From NCBI RefSeq assembly GCF_005747095.1, contig NZ_SWLG01000001.1, positions 496,001 to 560,000 on the forward strand: a stretch of 64,000 bases of DNA. Direction: 5' to 3'. Below the pieces are notes generated by a model that was given only the letters and a program-made list of their open reading frames with translations, had not been told where the DNA came from and searched no databases. Position 1 is the first letter of the stretch, and each line of letters opens with the position of its first letter. Below are positions 27,705-37,409 of the stretch, in pieces. This DNA comes from Exobacillus caeni. Its GTDB lineage: Bacteria > Bacillota > Bacilli > Bacillales > Guptibacillaceae. Position numbers and translations under genes: made by a program.

Positions 27705-28538
27705 ATGATGAAGAAAAAAACATTATCAGTATTCACAATGATTCTTATGGTATTCGGTCTCGTCCTTGCTGCCTGCGGAGGAAATAACGGAGGCAACAAC
27801 GCTGGAGGAGATGGGGGAAACGGTGAAGGCGGCGGAGAAGCAAGCGGCCTCGAGTTAACGGAAGAAGGAAAGTTTAAATATGTTGTATCTGGAGAATTCC
27901 CTCCGTTCAGTACGGTTGATGAAAATGGAGACCTGAGCGGTTATGATGTTGCTGTTGGTAAAGCGGTAGCTGAAAAGATCGGCCTTGAACCTGAAGTAGA
28001 AAAATTCAAGTTCGCCGGCATGATTTCAGCGATCAAATCAGGCAGATTCGATGCAGCGGTAGCGAGCCATACGATCACGCCTGAACGTGAAAAAGAAGTA
28101 AACTTCAGTGAACCGTATTACTATTCCGGCCCGGTTTTATTCGTTCAACCAGGAAGTGACATAAAGAGTGTAGAAGATTTAGATGGTAAAAATGTTGCGG
28201 TGTCAAAAGGTTCTACTTATGAAAAGTCAGCTCAAGAATACACAGACGATATCAGCCAGTATGATAGTGACCAAACAGCACTTCGCGCGCTAAGCGAAGG
28301 GAAGCATGATGCGGTTATCACTGATGACATCACTGGTAAGCAGGCGATCGAGAAAGATTTTAAAATCGAGAAAGTAGAACAGTTAGGTGTAAGTGAACAG
28401 GCGATCGCAGTAGCTAAAGATGATAAAAAGCTGCTCGAAGCAATTAACAAAGCACTGCAAGAATTAAAAGAAAGCGGAAAATTAGCTGAACTCAGTAAAG
28501 AATACATCGGTGCAGACATTACTCAACAACCAGAATAA
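27705..28538 (+). CDS. Polar amino-acid ABC transporter, substrate-binding lipoprotein
   Basis: Extracytoplasmic binding protein of family 3 (glutamine/arginine/cystine type). The first of two adjacent ATGs, behind AGGGGG, is taken as start; the frame extends 23 codons further up, but without a ribosome site and without a signal-like sequence. The signal peptide ends in LVLAACGG; then a Gly/Asn-rich spacer precedes the ligand domain, with SGEFPPFSTVDENGDLSGYD and FSEPYYYSGP. The exact amino acid cannot be read from sequence. First gene of a three-gene operon, with permease and ATPase next. Confidence 0.9.
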   Translation: MMKKKTLSVFTMILMVFGLVLAACGGNNGGNNAGGDGGNGEGGGEASGLELTEEGKFKYVVSGEFPPFSTVDENGDLSGYDVAVGKAVAEKIGLEPEVEKFKFAGMISAIKSGRFDAAVASHTITPEREKEVNFSEPYYYSGPVLFVQPGSDIKSVEDLDGKNVAVSKGSTYEKSAQEYTDDISQYDSDQTALRALSEGKHDAVITDDITGKQAIEKDFKIEKVEQLGVSEQAIAVAKDDKKLLEAINKALQELKESGKLAELSKEYIGADITQQPE

Positions 28539-28600
28539 AACCTGTAATGTGCGCATGTAACAGTGCGCACATTCCTTGCTTAAAAAGGAGATGAATAAAC

Positions 28601-29260
28601 TTGCCAAGCATATCCCATTTACTTGAGACATTCGCTAATAGTTATCCAATTTTCTTAGAAGGAATGTGGCTGACACTTCGACTGACAGCTATTTCTATTC
28701 TGATCGCAGTATTTTTCGGACTATTTTTTTCACTTCTTAAGATATCCAATGTAAAGGTTCTAAATTGGATCGCAGATGTATACATCGGTGTTATTAGAGG
28801 AACTCCCCTGATCGTACAGATCTTTATCTTTTATTTCGGTCTTTCCAACCTCGGAATTTCCGCATTTTGGTCGGCAGCACTTGGACTTGCTCTTCATAAC
28901 GGTGCTTATATCGCTGAAATATTCCGTGGATCGATTCAGTCGATCGAAAAAGGACAGATGGAAGCAGGACGTTCTCTTGGAATGAGTCACACGCTTACAA
29001 TGAGAAGGATCATTTTGCCTCAGGCATTCCGCCGAGCTCTTCCTCCATTAGGTAACCAGTTTATCATTGGTTTAAAAGACTCCTCACTTGCTGCCTTTAT
29101 TTCTTTATCAGAATTGTTCAGTATTGCAACAACACAGGGGGCAAGAACTTTTGATGAAATGACATATTTAATGATCGTTGCATTCTACTATTTAGTGCTT
29201 GTTCTTGCATTCACAGTTCTAGTAAATATGCTTGAAAGAAAACTAGCTGCCAGCGATTAA
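28601..29260 (+). CDS. Amino-acid ABC transporter permease
   Basis: 219-residue membrane protein of the HisM/GlnP family with about five helices. The ATPase-docking EAA loop reads EAGRSLGMSHTLTMRRIILP. GVIRGTPLIVQIFIFYFG is the typical polar-amino-acid permease segment. TTG start after AAGGAGATG. It forms the membrane channel, probably as a homodimer since only one permease gene is present. Confidence 0.92.
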   Translation: MPSISHLLETFANSYPIFLEGMWLTLRLTAISILIAVFFGLFFSLLKISNVKVLNWIADVYIGVIRGTPLIVQIFIFYFGLSNLGISAFWSAALGLALHNGAYIAEIFRGSIQSIEKGQMEAGRSLGMSHTLTMRRIILPQAFRRALPPLGNQFIIGLKDSSLAAFISLSELFSIATTQGARTFDEMTYLMIVAFYYLVLVLAFTVLVNMLERKLAASD

Positions 29261-29281
29261 CAGAGGGAGGAGGAATTTACA

Positions 29282-30022
29282 TTGGCTGAAAAAAGAGAAA
29301 TGATCAAGGTAGAAAAGCTTAACAAGTCTTTTGGAGACTTACACGTGTTAAAAGATGTGGATATGACAGTAAAAGAGAGCGACGTGGTCGTGCTGATAGG
29401 AGCCAGTGGTTCTGGTAAAAGTACATTGCTGCGCTGCTTGAACTTTTTAGAAATAAAAAATAGCGGAACGATAACGATCGAAGGAAAGCAGATCGAACCT
29501 GATAAAGATGACCTGAACAAGGTTCGCCAGACGGTCGGCATGGTGTTTCAGCACTTTAATCTTTTTCCTCATAAAACCGTACTTGAAAACGTTATTGAGG
29601 CACCGCTGATGGTGAAAAAGATGAAGAAAGATGAAGCGGTAAAAGAAGGCAAAGAGTTACTTGCAAAGGTCGGGCTGGCTGAAAAGGCAGATGTTTATCC
29701 TTCCAAATTATCAGGCGGACAAAAACAGCGTGTCGCAATCGCGCGCTCGCTTGCAATGAAGCCGGACATAATGCTGTTTGACGAACCGACATCTGCTCTT
29801 GATCCGGAACTTGTCGGAGAGGTGCTTTCCACGATGAAAGAGCTTGCAAGGGAAGGTATGACAATGGTAGTCGTTACCCACGAAATGGGCTTTGCACGTG
29901 AAGTAGCAGACTGGGTCTGTTATATGCATGGCGGCAGGATCGTCGAACGCGGGCATCCTGATGAGTTGTTTGATAATCCTACTGAACAGCGAACACAGGA
30001 TTTCTTAAGTTCCATCCTTTAG
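29282..30022 (+). CDS. Amino-acid ABC transporter ATP-binding protein
   Basis: 246-residue ATPase of the GlnQ/HisP family. Walker A GASGSGKS (40-47), signature LSGGQKQR, Walker [13 protein letters not shown], switch His in [13 protein letters not shown] start after GGGAGGAGGAA. Last gene of the operon; a bidirectional terminator follows. Confidence 0.95.
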   Translation: MAEKREMIKVEKLNKSFGDLHVLKDVDMTVKESDVVVLIGASGSGKSTLLRCLNFLEIKNSGTITIEGKQIEPDKDDLNKVRQTVGMVFQHFNLFPHKTVLENVIEAPLMVKKMKKDEAVKEGKELLAKVGLAEKADVYPSKLSGGQKQRVAIARSLAMKPDIMLFDEPTSALDPELVGEVLSTMKELAREGMTMVVVTHEMGFAREVADWVCYMHGGRIVERGHPDELFDNPTEQRTQDFLSSIL

Positions 30023-30032
30023 GCGTTAAAAC

Positions 30033-30075
30033 AAAAAAACCAGAGCGACTATCTTTCAATCGCTCTGGTTTTTTA
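30033..30075. terminator. Bidirectional terminator
   Basis: AAAAAACCAGAGCGA and TCGCTCTGGTTTTTT pair perfectly, with T-runs on both strands. It lies between the transporter operon and the convergent membrane-protein gene, overlapping the last codon of the latter. Confidence 0.93.
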
Positions 30076-30552
30076 TTTCTTTTTGAACCAGATTAAATAA
30101 ATGCCAAAAGCGATTAAAATTATCGGCCAGAGTTCGCCAATAAAATTAAAAGTAGTTTGAAGCCATAGTTGAAAGCCTGTGTAAAGCAACTCGAAAAGGG
30201 AAATGATAAGTAAGGCCATGCCTGTGAATAAGCCGCCTTTTTTTGTCTTATAATATGTAAATAAGAATGCAAGACTTACAATCAACGTATACATTCCCCA
30301 GGAGTTTGGCCAAAAAGGTAAAGAATTAAGCGCAAAAAAGTGGACTCCGAGACCGATAAGGATAATTCCCGGGAAAATATTTTGGTACTCCTTCACGAGA
30401 AAAGCCTGGAACAAAAAGGCGAACCCTATAATGATTAAAATTAAAGGCCAGCTGGCCAATTGATCCATATATGGTACATTAAAGTTTTCTAACAGAAAAA
30501 AAGAACCTATCCCGATTAATAGGATACCTAAGAAAACACCTTGCTTTTTCAA
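30073..30552 (-). CDS. Small polytopic membrane protein, LiaI/LiaF-like transmembrane region (DUF5668 type)
   Basis: 159 residues, mostly hydrophobic, with about six short membrane segments and paired-hairpin repeats such as GILLIGIGSFFLLENF near the N-terminus and WPIILIAFGIYLIWFKK at the end. This pattern is typical of the LiaF/LiaI transmembrane domain; no soluble domain is present. TTG start seven bases after GGGGGG (complement of 30558-30565). Function unknown; it may be a stress-envelope protein. Divergent from hemA. Confidence 0.75.
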   Translation of the reverse strand: MKKQGVFLGILLIGIGSFFLLENFNVPYMDQLASWPLILIIIGFAFLFQAFLVKEYQNIFPGIILIGLGVHFFALNSLPFWPNSWGMYTLIVSLAFLFTYYKTKKGGLFTGMALLIISLFELLYTGFQLWLQTTFNFIGELWPIILIAFGIYLIWFKKK

Positions 30553-30697
30553 ATCAAATCCCCCCGGTTATTGTCAGAAAAGTTCATCTTTTGATATATC
30601 CTGTTACTTCTGGTACATTAATAATGATGTGTTTTTCTTATTGAATTGCTATTTTATCATATCATAATGCTTCATACACTGTTCACATTTTTACGAT

Positions 30698-30723
30698 ATG
30701 TGAGAAATGTCACATGATATAAT
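30698..30723 (+). promoter_or_regulatory. FNR/CRP-type palindrome next to a -10 box upstream of hemA
   Basis: ATGTGA-N6-TCACAT (30698-30715) is a perfect inverted repeat matching the CRP/FNR-family consensus TGTGA-N6-TCACA. It is two bases before TATAAT (30718-30723); no good -35 box is at the usual distance. A protein bound here would cover the core promoter, which suggests repression. Bacillus FNR uses this consensus; which protein binds is inferred. Confidence 0.6.
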
Positions 30724-30816
30724 GACGTTAGATGGTAAGATTAAGATGATTTTGTTCGGTAATTGTAGTTAACAACCTGTTCGGTCAGGTTTTAAGAATA
30801 TGTTGGGGGTGGGAAG

Positions 30817-32190
30817 ATGCACATCCTTGTAGTCGGGTTGAACCATAAAACAGCCCCTGTAGAAATTCGTGAAAAGCTTTCGTTTAACGAAAATGATCTA
30901 CCAGAGGCTCTAACAAAACTGAGGAATTCTAAAAGTATTTTAGAATGTGTTATTGTTTCAACTTGTAACCGTACAGAGGTCTATATTGTGGCAGACCAGT
31001 TGCATACAGGGAGATATTACACAAAGGCGTTTCTTTCCGATTGGTTTGAGATTGAGAAGGATGAGTTTTCTCCTTTCTTGGTTATCAGGGAGAACGAGGC
31101 GGCGATCGAACATTTATTCCGAGTAGCCTGTGGTTTAAATTCCATGGTACTTGGTGAAACACAAATCCTTGGCCAGGTTCGGGACAGCTTTTTACTTGCT
31201 CAGGAAAATAATACGACAGGCACTATTTTCAACCAGTTATTCAGGCAGGCTGTTACGCTGGCGAAACGCTCTCATTCGGAAACAGAAATTGGCGAGAACG
31301 CTGTTTCAGTAAGTTATGCTGCGGTAGAGCTGGCAAAGAAGATATTTGGCGGCCTTGAGCAGAAAAAAGTACTGATCGTTGGCGCCGGGAAAATGGGTGA
31401 GTTGACTGCGAAGCATTTGCAAAGTAATGGAGTGAAAGAGGTGACGGTAGTAAACCGTACACTTGAAAAGGCTCAGGAACTGGCAGAGAAATTCTTCGGA
31501 CAGGCTAAGGCCATGAACTTGCTCCAGAGTGCGCTATCGGATGCAGATATCGTGATCAGTTCAACGGGTGCTACAGACTACGTTATTACGCCTGAACTCG
31601 TGAAACCGATTCTAAAGAAACGAAAAGGTCGCCCACTATTCATGGTCGATATCGCCGTGCCAAGGGACCTTGACCCTTCACTGTCAGACTTTGAATCCAT
31701 TTTCCTTTATGATATAGACGATTTGGAAGGAATTGTGGAAACAAATCTTGAAGAACGCCAGAAGGAAGCAGAAAAGATCGAACTGATGATTGAAGCGGAT
31801 CTTGTTGCTTTCCAGGAATGGTTAAATACACTTGGCGTTGTTCCGGTGATTTCTGCTCTTCGGACAAAAGCTCTGTCCGTCCAGGCCGAAACAATGAACA
31901 GCATAGAAAGAAAACTTCCTAACTTAACTGATAGAGAGAAAAAAGTTCTCAGCAAACACACAAAAAGCATCGTGAACCAGCTGTTAAGAGATCCGATTCT
32001 TCGGGCAAAAGAAATGGCAGCTGAACCGAATGCAGCTGAAGCTCTTGAAGCATTTGCGAAAACTTTTGCAATCGAAGAAGAAGTGAAACAGGAGATTGCA
32101 AAGCAAAGGGCGAAAGAGTATAACAAGACAGAAAAAGGTGAGACTTGGGAGTTATCTTCTGCCATTGAGGCAACGCAATTGCGCTCCTAG
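30817..32190 (+). CDS. hemA: Glutamyl-tRNA reductase
   Basis: Reduces glutamyl-tRNA to glutamate-1-semialdehyde, the first committed step of tetrapyrrole synthesis. 457 residues. The thioester nucleophile is Cys50 in [23 protein letters not shown] is at the N-terminus, the NADPH-binding [17 protein letters not shown] lies mid-protein, and a C-terminal helical dimerisation domain follows. Ribosome site GGGGGTGGG. First gene of hemAXCDBL. Confidence 0.97.
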   Translation: MHILVVGLNHKTAPVEIREKLSFNENDLPEALTKLRNSKSILECVIVSTCNRTEVYIVADQLHTGRYYTKAFLSDWFEIEKDEFSPFLVIRENEAAIEHLFRVACGLNSMVLGETQILGQVRDSFLLAQENNTTGTIFNQLFRQAVTLAKRSHSETEIGENAVSVSYAAVELAKKIFGGLEQKKVLIVGAGKMGELTAKHLQSNGVKEVTVVNRTLEKAQELAEKFFGQAKAMNLLQSALSDADIVISSTGATDYVITPELVKPILKKRKGRPLFMVDIAVPRDLDPSLSDFESIFLYDIDDLEGIVETNLEERQKEAEKIELMIEADLVAFQEWLNTLGVVPVISALRTKALSVQAETMNSIERKLPNLTDREKKVLSKHTKSIVNQLLRDPILRAKEMAAEPNAAEALEAFAKTFAIEEEVKQEIAKQRAKEYNKTEKGETWELSSAIEATQLRS

Positions 32191-32206
32191 GAGAGGAGAC
32201 ATTACG

Positions 32207-33034
32207 GTGGCGAATGTCAAATGGATCTATGATTTAACAATTATCCTTTATGCACTCAGTGTCCTTGGATATTTTATCGATTTTTTACAAAACAACCGGA
32301 AGGCTAATCAGCTAGCTTTCTGGTTGCTTTCTATTGTTTGGGGATTGCAAACTATATTCCTTGTTATTCAGGTGATTAAGATTGGCGGTTTTCCAATCTT
32401 GACCCCATTTGAAGGCCTCTTTTTTTATGCCTGGGTCATTGTCACGTTATCTTTGTTAATCAACTGGTTTTTCCGTGTTGATTTTTTTGTTTTTTTTGCA
32501 AATGTCCTCGGATTTATCATTATGGCTATTAATTTGTTTGCAGCAAAAGGCGAGGCTTCTTTTGTTTTAAAGGAACAGCTCATGTCGGAGCTGTCTATTA
32601 TTCATATCACGATGGCTTTCATTTCATATGGGGCATTTTCCCTCGCCTTTATTTTCTCGATCATGTATTTAATCCAGTACCAGATGCTGAAAGAAAAAAA
32701 GTGGGGAAAACGCCTGCAACGATTCGGGAATCTTTCATACCTGGAAAAAATGGCTTACTTGTGCAGTATGGTGGGGGTCCCTCTATTATTGCTAAGCTTA
32801 ATACTGGGAGTCGTATGGGCATCGATAAAAGTTGCAGATTTCAGCTGGCTTGATGCCAAGGTAATCATCTCTTTCATTGTACTCCTGGCTTACAGCACTT
32901 ATCTTTACCAGAAGGTAGGAAGAGGCATAGAAGGAAAATCTCTTGCACTATGGAACGTTGGCGCATTCCTTATCGTACTGATCAATGTCTTCCTTTCAGG
33001 GACGCTTTCAGATTTCCATTTCTGGTATGTGTAA
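32207..33034 (+). CDS. hemX: Membrane protein HemX, CcsA/ResC-like
   Basis: 275 residues with about eight membrane helices; belongs to the cytochrome c assembly (CcsA) superfamily. In B. subtilis HemX negatively affects HemA protein amount. The start is GTG (MANVKWIYDL), seven bases after GAGAGGAGAC, giving almost the length of B. subtilis HemX (276). The frame is open 37 codons further into hemA, but those residues are basic and unlike the family. It sits between hemA and hemC. Confidence 0.92.
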   Translation: MANVKWIYDLTIILYALSVLGYFIDFLQNNRKANQLAFWLLSIVWGLQTIFLVIQVIKIGGFPILTPFEGLFFYAWVIVTLSLLINWFFRVDFFVFFANVLGFIIMAINLFAAKGEASFVLKEQLMSELSIIHITMAFISYGAFSLAFIFSIMYLIQYQMLKEKKWGKRLQRFGNLSYLEKMAYLCSMVGVPLLLLSLILGVVWASIKVADFSWLDAKVIISFIVLLAYSTYLYQKVGRGIEGKSLALWNVGAFLIVLINVFLSGTLSDFHFWYV

Positions 33035-33073
33035 GAGATTCGGTATAAAAAAGTAGAATTTGGAGGATCAATA

Positions 33074-34003
33074 ATGAGAAAAATAGTAATCGGATCCAGA
33101 AGAAGTAATCTAGCGTTGACACAAACAAAGTGGGTTATTTCCCAGCTGGAAAAGTTAAACCTTCCATTTACATTTGAAATTAAGGAGTTCGTTACAAAAG
33201 GTGACCGTATCCTGGATGTAACCCTTTCAAAAGTAGGTGGAAAAGGATTGTTTGTAAAAGAGATCGAGCAGGCAATGCTTGACGGAGAGATCGATATGGC
33301 AGTCCACAGCATGAAGGATATGCCTTCCGTATTACCTGAAGGGTTAACGATCGGTTGCATACCGGAAAGGGAAGACCACCGCGATGCCATCATCGCAAAA
33401 GGGTATGATTCTTTTGAAGAATTGCCTGAAGGGGCAGTGGTCGGAACCAGCAGCCTGCGCAGACAAGCGCAAATCCAGGCAGCTCGTCCGGACTTAAAGG
33501 TTAAATGGATACGGGGAAACATCGATACAAGGCTTCGAAAGCTTGATGAAGAAGATTATGATGCGATTGTTCTTGCAGCTGCTGGTTTGCATCGAATGGG
33601 CTGGTCGAAGGATGTTGTAACGGAGTATCTGCCGCTGGATGTTTGTTTATCAGCAGTAGGGCAGGGAGCGCTGGGCATCGAATGCCGTGAAAGCGATAAA
33701 GAGCTGCTAGACCTATTAAGCCGGCTAAATGACGATTATACAAACCGTACTGTTATGGCGGAGAGAGCGTTTCTTCATTCCCTTGAAGGAGGATGCCAGG
33801 TGCCGATCGCCGGTTATGCAGAGGAACGTGAGGGTACCCTGATGCTGACAGGGCTTGTGGGAGAGCCTGATGGTTCTCGAATCATTAAAGAGAGTCTTAA
33901 GGGCGATGATCCGGTTGAGCTTGGGAAAACTCTCGCTAACAATTTAAAAGACAGAGGCGCGAAAGAACTGCTGGACCGTGTGAAGGATGAGCTTGATCAA
34001 TGA
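33074..34003 (+). CDS. hemC: Porphobilinogen deaminase (hydroxymethylbilane synthase)
   Basis: Polymerises four porphobilinogens to hydroxymethylbilane. 309 residues. Cys241 in [12 protein letters not shown] carries the dipyrromethane cofactor. [21 protein letters not shown] and [13 protein letters not shown] are family motifs with the catalytic Asp and cofactor-binding Arg residues. Ribosome site TGGAGG. It overlaps hemD by four bases. Confidence 0.97.
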   Translation: MRKIVIGSRRSNLALTQTKWVISQLEKLNLPFTFEIKEFVTKGDRILDVTLSKVGGKGLFVKEIEQAMLDGEIDMAVHSMKDMPSVLPEGLTIGCIPEREDHRDAIIAKGYDSFEELPEGAVVGTSSLRRQAQIQAARPDLKVKWIRGNIDTRLRKLDEEDYDAIVLAAAGLHRMGWSKDVVTEYLPLDVCLSAVGQGALGIECRESDKELLDLLSRLNDDYTNRTVMAERAFLHSLEGGCQVPIAGYAEEREGTLMLTGLVGEPDGSRIIKESLKGDDPVELGKTLANNLKDRGAKELLDRVKDELDQ

Positions 34004-34764
34004 CCCTTCCTCTTGAAGGAAAACGAATCGTTGTGACGCGGTCCAAAGAGCAGGCCAGATCGTTTTCAAAAAAAATAAAGGACCTTGGGGGGATTCCTCT
34101 CGAGGTGCCTTTGATTGCATTTAAAGAGACTGCTTCCACTTCAAGGGAGGCAGATGGTTTTACATATGTTCAAGACTTTGATTGGGTTGTTTTTACAAGC
34201 ACGAATGGGGTTCGTTTTTTCTTTGAAAGATACAAGGAATTGCCTGCCGGTGTGAGAGTGGCAGCTGTAGGCCCAAAAACTTCCCGTGCTTTAGAAAGGC
34301 GTGGCATCAAAGTAGACTTGCTTCCTGAGACCTTTGTAGCGGAAGGGTTGGTCGAGGCTGTTCAGCGAGAATTTTCCGGCGAAGAAAGGGTATTGCTTCC
34401 AAGAGGCAATCTTGCCAGAAAAGAACTCCCATTACAGTTAAAACAGATGGGGATAGAAGTGGAAGAACTTGTTGTCTATGAAACGGTCATAGAGAATACT
34501 TCTAAACCGCTTCTCGAGGATATGTTGCTAAATGAAAAAGCAGATATTCTTACTTTTACAAGCTCATCGACTGTTCATCACTTTGTTCAATTGGCAGATG
34601 ATATACACTGGCGACCGCTAATTGCAGGGATGAAAGTAGCTAGTATTGGACCGATTACTGAAAATACGTTACGCTCTTATCAGATTGAACCAGAAATTAT
34701 AGCCCAAAAATATAACATAGATGGCCTTATCGATGCGATAGTTGATTTTTATTCAACTAATTAG
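34000..34764 (+). CDS. hemD: Uroporphyrinogen-III synthase
   Basis: Cyclises hydroxymethylbilane to uroporphyrinogen III with inversion of ring D. 254 residues in two HemD half-domains. [24 protein letters not shown] and [12 protein letters not shown] are recognisable; the family is weakly conserved, so position in the operon is part of the evidence. Its ATG overlaps the hemC stop (ATGA), so it is translationally coupled. Confidence 0.93.
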   Translation: MTLPLEGKRIVVTRSKEQARSFSKKIKDLGGIPLEVPLIAFKETASTSREADGFTYVQDFDWVVFTSTNGVRFFFERYKELPAGVRVAAVGPKTSRALERRGIKVDLLPETFVAEGLVEAVQREFSGEERVLLPRGNLARKELPLQLKQMGIEVEELVVYETVIENTSKPLLEDMLLNEKADILTFTSSSTVHHFVQLADDIHWRPLIAGMKVASIGPITENTLRSYQIEPEIIAQKYNIDGLIDAIVDFYSTN

Positions 34765-34776
34765 GAGGAAAAGACA

Positions 34777-35751
34777 ATGGAAAAAGCATTTAATAGACAC
34801 CGTCGCTTGCGCCGGACTGACAGCATCCGATCAATGGTGAGGGAAACATTTTTACGGAAAGAAGATTTAATCTATCCTATTTTTGCAGTTGAAGGCGAAG
34901 ATATCAAAAGGGAAGTCCCTTCAATGCCGGGAGTTTTTCATTTTTCCATGGATCGTATAAATGAAGAAATGGACCAAGTTTATAAGCTGGGAATTCCATC
35001 GGTTATGGTTTTTGGAGTGCCGAAGGAAAAGGATGAGGTCGGTTCTCAGGCATACTGCGATACCGGAATTGTACAACAAGCGATCTCTCATATTAAAGAA
35101 CGGTATCCAGATCTTACGGTTATTGCGGACACTTGTCTTTGCCAGTATACAGACCATGGGCACTGCGGTGTTGTTGAAGAAGGATATGTTAACAACGATA
35201 AGTCGCTTGAGTTGCTTGCTAAAACTGCTGTATCACAGGCAAAAGCGGGTGCTGATATCATTGCACCGTCTAACATGATGGACGGCTTTGTTGCTGCGAT
35301 TCGAAAAGGGCTTGATGAAGCTGGCTTTGAAGATATTCCGGTAATGTCCTATGCAGTGAAGTATTCTTCAGCATTTTATGGCCCGTTCCGTGATGCTGCC
35401 CACAGCACTCCTCAGTTCGGAGACCGCAAAACATATCAAATGGACCCTGCGAACAGACTTGAAGCGATTCGCGAAGCAGAGTCTGATATTAAAGAGGGAG
35501 CAGACTTCTTAATGGTCAAACCGGCACTTTCTTATCTTGATATCATTCGCGAACTAAAAGACCGCTTCCCGCTTCCGATGGTTGCTTATAACGTTAGTGG
35601 AGAATATTCCATGATTAAAGCAGCGAGCCAGAACGGATGGCTAAATGAACAGGAAGTCGTTATGGAAAAGCTGACAAGCATGAAACGTGCAGGAGCAGAC
35701 TTGATCATTACTTACTTTGCAAAAGATGTGGCGAAGTGGCTTAGCGAATAA
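34777..35751 (+). CDS. hemB: Delta-aminolevulinic acid dehydratase (porphobilinogen synthase)
   Basis: Condenses two 5-aminolevulinate molecules to porphobilinogen. 324 residues, as in B. subtilis. Catalytic lysines are Lys195 ([12 protein letters not shown]) and Lys248 ([11 protein letters not shown], Schiff base). The cysteine-rich loop [15 protein letters not shown] indicates the zinc-using form. Ribosome site TAGGAGGAAA. Confidence 0.97.
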   Translation: MEKAFNRHRRLRRTDSIRSMVRETFLRKEDLIYPIFAVEGEDIKREVPSMPGVFHFSMDRINEEMDQVYKLGIPSVMVFGVPKEKDEVGSQAYCDTGIVQQAISHIKERYPDLTVIADTCLCQYTDHGHCGVVEEGYVNNDKSLELLAKTAVSQAKAGADIIAPSNMMDGFVAAIRKGLDEAGFEDIPVMSYAVKYSSAFYGPFRDAAHSTPQFGDRKTYQMDPANRLEAIREAESDIKEGADFLMVKPALSYLDIIRELKDRFPLPMVAYNVSGEYSMIKAASQNGWLNEQEVVMEKLTSMKRAGADLIITYFAKDVAKWLSE

Positions 35752-35799
35752 AAAAGTACTTGTAGTCTAGTTCAGTTGAATTCAAAAAGGAGTGATTCG

Positions 35800-37089
35800 A
35801 TGCGGAGTTACGATAAATCCAGAGAAGCATTCAGTAAAGCGAAGGAAGTTATGCCAGGCGGTGTTAACAGTCCGGTAAGAGCTTTTAAATCTGTAAACAT
35901 GGACCCGGTATACATGGAAAAAGGAAAAGGGTCAAAAATTTATGACCTGGACGGCAACGAATACATTGATTACGTTCTGTCATGGGGACCACTCATTCTA
36001 GGGCATGCCAACGAACAGGTCGTATCCCGTCTTAAAGAAGTGGCTGAAAAGGGAACGAGTTTTGGAGCTCCACATGAACTTGAAACAAAACTTGCAGAAC
36101 TTGTCATAGAGCGTGTGCCTTCTATCGAAATCGTCCGTATGGTTAACTCCGGAACAGAAGCGACAATGAGTGCGCTTCGTCTGGCAAGAGGCTATACCGG
36201 CAGAAATAAAATCATTAAGTTTGAAGGCTGCTACCATGGCCACGGCGATTCTCTTCTTATTAAAGCAGGTTCAGGGGTTGCAACGCTTGGTCTTCCTGAC
36301 AGTCCGGGTGTTCCGGAGGGAGTTGCTCGAAATACGATTACAGTCCCATATAATGATCTTGAAAGCATCCGCTATGCTTTTAAAGAGTACGGGGATGATA
36401 TTGCAGGCGTTATTGTTGAGCCTGTCGCAGGCAACATGGGAGTTGTTCCCCCGCAGGAAGGCTTCCTTGAAGGGCTTCGCGAAATTACGGAAGAACATGG
36501 TTCATTGCTAATTTTCGATGAAGTGATGACAGGATTCCGTGTAGGATATAACTGTGCTCAAGGCTATTACGGTGTAACTCCCGATCTAACTTGCCTCGGA
36601 AAAGTAATCGGAGGGGGACTGCCGGTCGGAGCTTATGGCGGCAAGAAAGAAATCATGGAGCAGATAGCACCGAGCGGTCCGATCTATCAGGCCGGTACGT
36701 TAAGCGGAAACCCGCTGGCAATGGCAGCAGGTTATGAAACACTTTCCCAATTAACTCCGGAATCTTATGAGGAATTTGAACATAAAGCTGAACGTCTCGC
36801 AGAAGGATTGTCACTTGCTGCAGAGAAGTACAATATTCCACACAGCATAAACCTGGCAGGATCTATGGTAGGCTTCTTCTTTAACGAGGAGCAAGTAACC
36901 AATTATGACAAAGCTGCTGCTTCTGATCTAACAATGTTTGCTGAGTACTTTAGAAATATGCTCGATGAAGGAATCTCACTGCCCCCTTCTCAATTTGAAG
37001 GCCTCTTCCTTTCTACTGAACATTCGGAGGAAGACATCAACAAAACGATCGAAGCTGCAGAAATTGCATTTTCTAAATTAAAGAAGTAA
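35800..37089 (+). CDS. hemL: Glutamate-1-semialdehyde 2,1-aminomutase
   Basis: PLP enzyme converting glutamate-1-semialdehyde to 5-aminolevulinate. 429 residues. Lys268 in [17 protein letters not shown] binds [15 protein letters not shown] and [14 protein letters not shown] are family motifs. The ATG ([11 protein letters not shown]) follows AAAAGGAGTG and gives the family length; an upstream TTG adds eight unrelated residues across the ribosome site. Last hem gene; terminator follows. Confidence 0.97.
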   Translation: MRSYDKSREAFSKAKEVMPGGVNSPVRAFKSVNMDPVYMEKGKGSKIYDLDGNEYIDYVLSWGPLILGHANEQVVSRLKEVAEKGTSFGAPHELETKLAELVIERVPSIEIVRMVNSGTEATMSALRLARGYTGRNKIIKFEGCYHGHGDSLLIKAGSGVATLGLPDSPGVPEGVARNTITVPYNDLESIRYAFKEYGDDIAGVIVEPVAGNMGVVPPQEGFLEGLREITEEHGSLLIFDEVMTGFRVGYNCAQGYYGVTPDLTCLGKVIGGGLPVGAYGGKKEIMEQIAPSGPIYQAGTLSGNPLAMAAGYETLSQLTPESYEEFEHKAERLAEGLSLAAEKYNIPHSINLAGSMVGFFFNEEQVTNYDKAAASDLTMFAEYFRNMLDEGISLPPSQFEGLFLSTEHSEEDINKTIEAAEIAFSKLKK

Positions 37090-37093
37090 GGGG

Positions 37094-37121
37094 AAAACCG
37101 CTCTTTATGAGCGGTTTTTTT
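37094..37121 (+). terminator. Terminator of hemAXCDBL
   Basis: AAAACCGCTC, TTTAT loop, GAGCGGTTTTTTT just after hemL. Confidence 0.94.
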
Positions 37122-37137
37122 ATGTTAGCGTGCATAA

Positions 37138-37221
37138 CTGAACCTCTAATAAATCGCTATGAACGTCCATCAGATGGTTCTGAAACTCTAATATTGTGTT
37201 GTGAAGCTCCAATATAGAGTC
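37138..37221. repeat. Four tandem imperfect 21-bp repeats
   Basis: Units begin at 37138, 37159, 37180 and 37201 and share nTGAAnCTCyAATA followed by a more variable tail (unit 2 is the most diverged). Read on the minus strand each unit gives a leucine-containing heptad such as ILEFQNH and LLEVQLC within a 70-codon ORF that has no ribosome site. The remaining gap to spoVID (37222-37409) shows no clear gene; a consensus spoVID promoter was not found. Confidence 0.7.
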
Positions 37222-37409
37222 TCCATGAAAAATACACCCTCTACTTCCCTTTTCATTAGTAGACCAGGTTAGACAAATTACTCCAGTCAAACAGCAACCT
37301 ATCAAATTAAAATGCTGATACAACCCTTCCATGAACTTTTATACATAATCTTATTTCTCCGTTCATAAAAGTGTAATGTATGGATAAAGTCTGAAAGGAG
37401 GAGAAACGC

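Noticed and set aside
30640-30680. PerR box upstream of hemA
   Set aside because: TTATCATATCATAAT is AT-rich but does not match the TTATAATNATTATAA symmetry.
37120-37332. 70-codon minus-strand ORF after hemL as a gene
   Set aside because: No ribosome site before its ATG; the heptad pattern comes from the 21-bp DNA repeat.
37362-37390. Sigma-E-like promoter TTCATAAA / GATAAAGT before spoVID
   Set aside because: The implied start would fall on the ribosome binding site, leaving no room for initiation.
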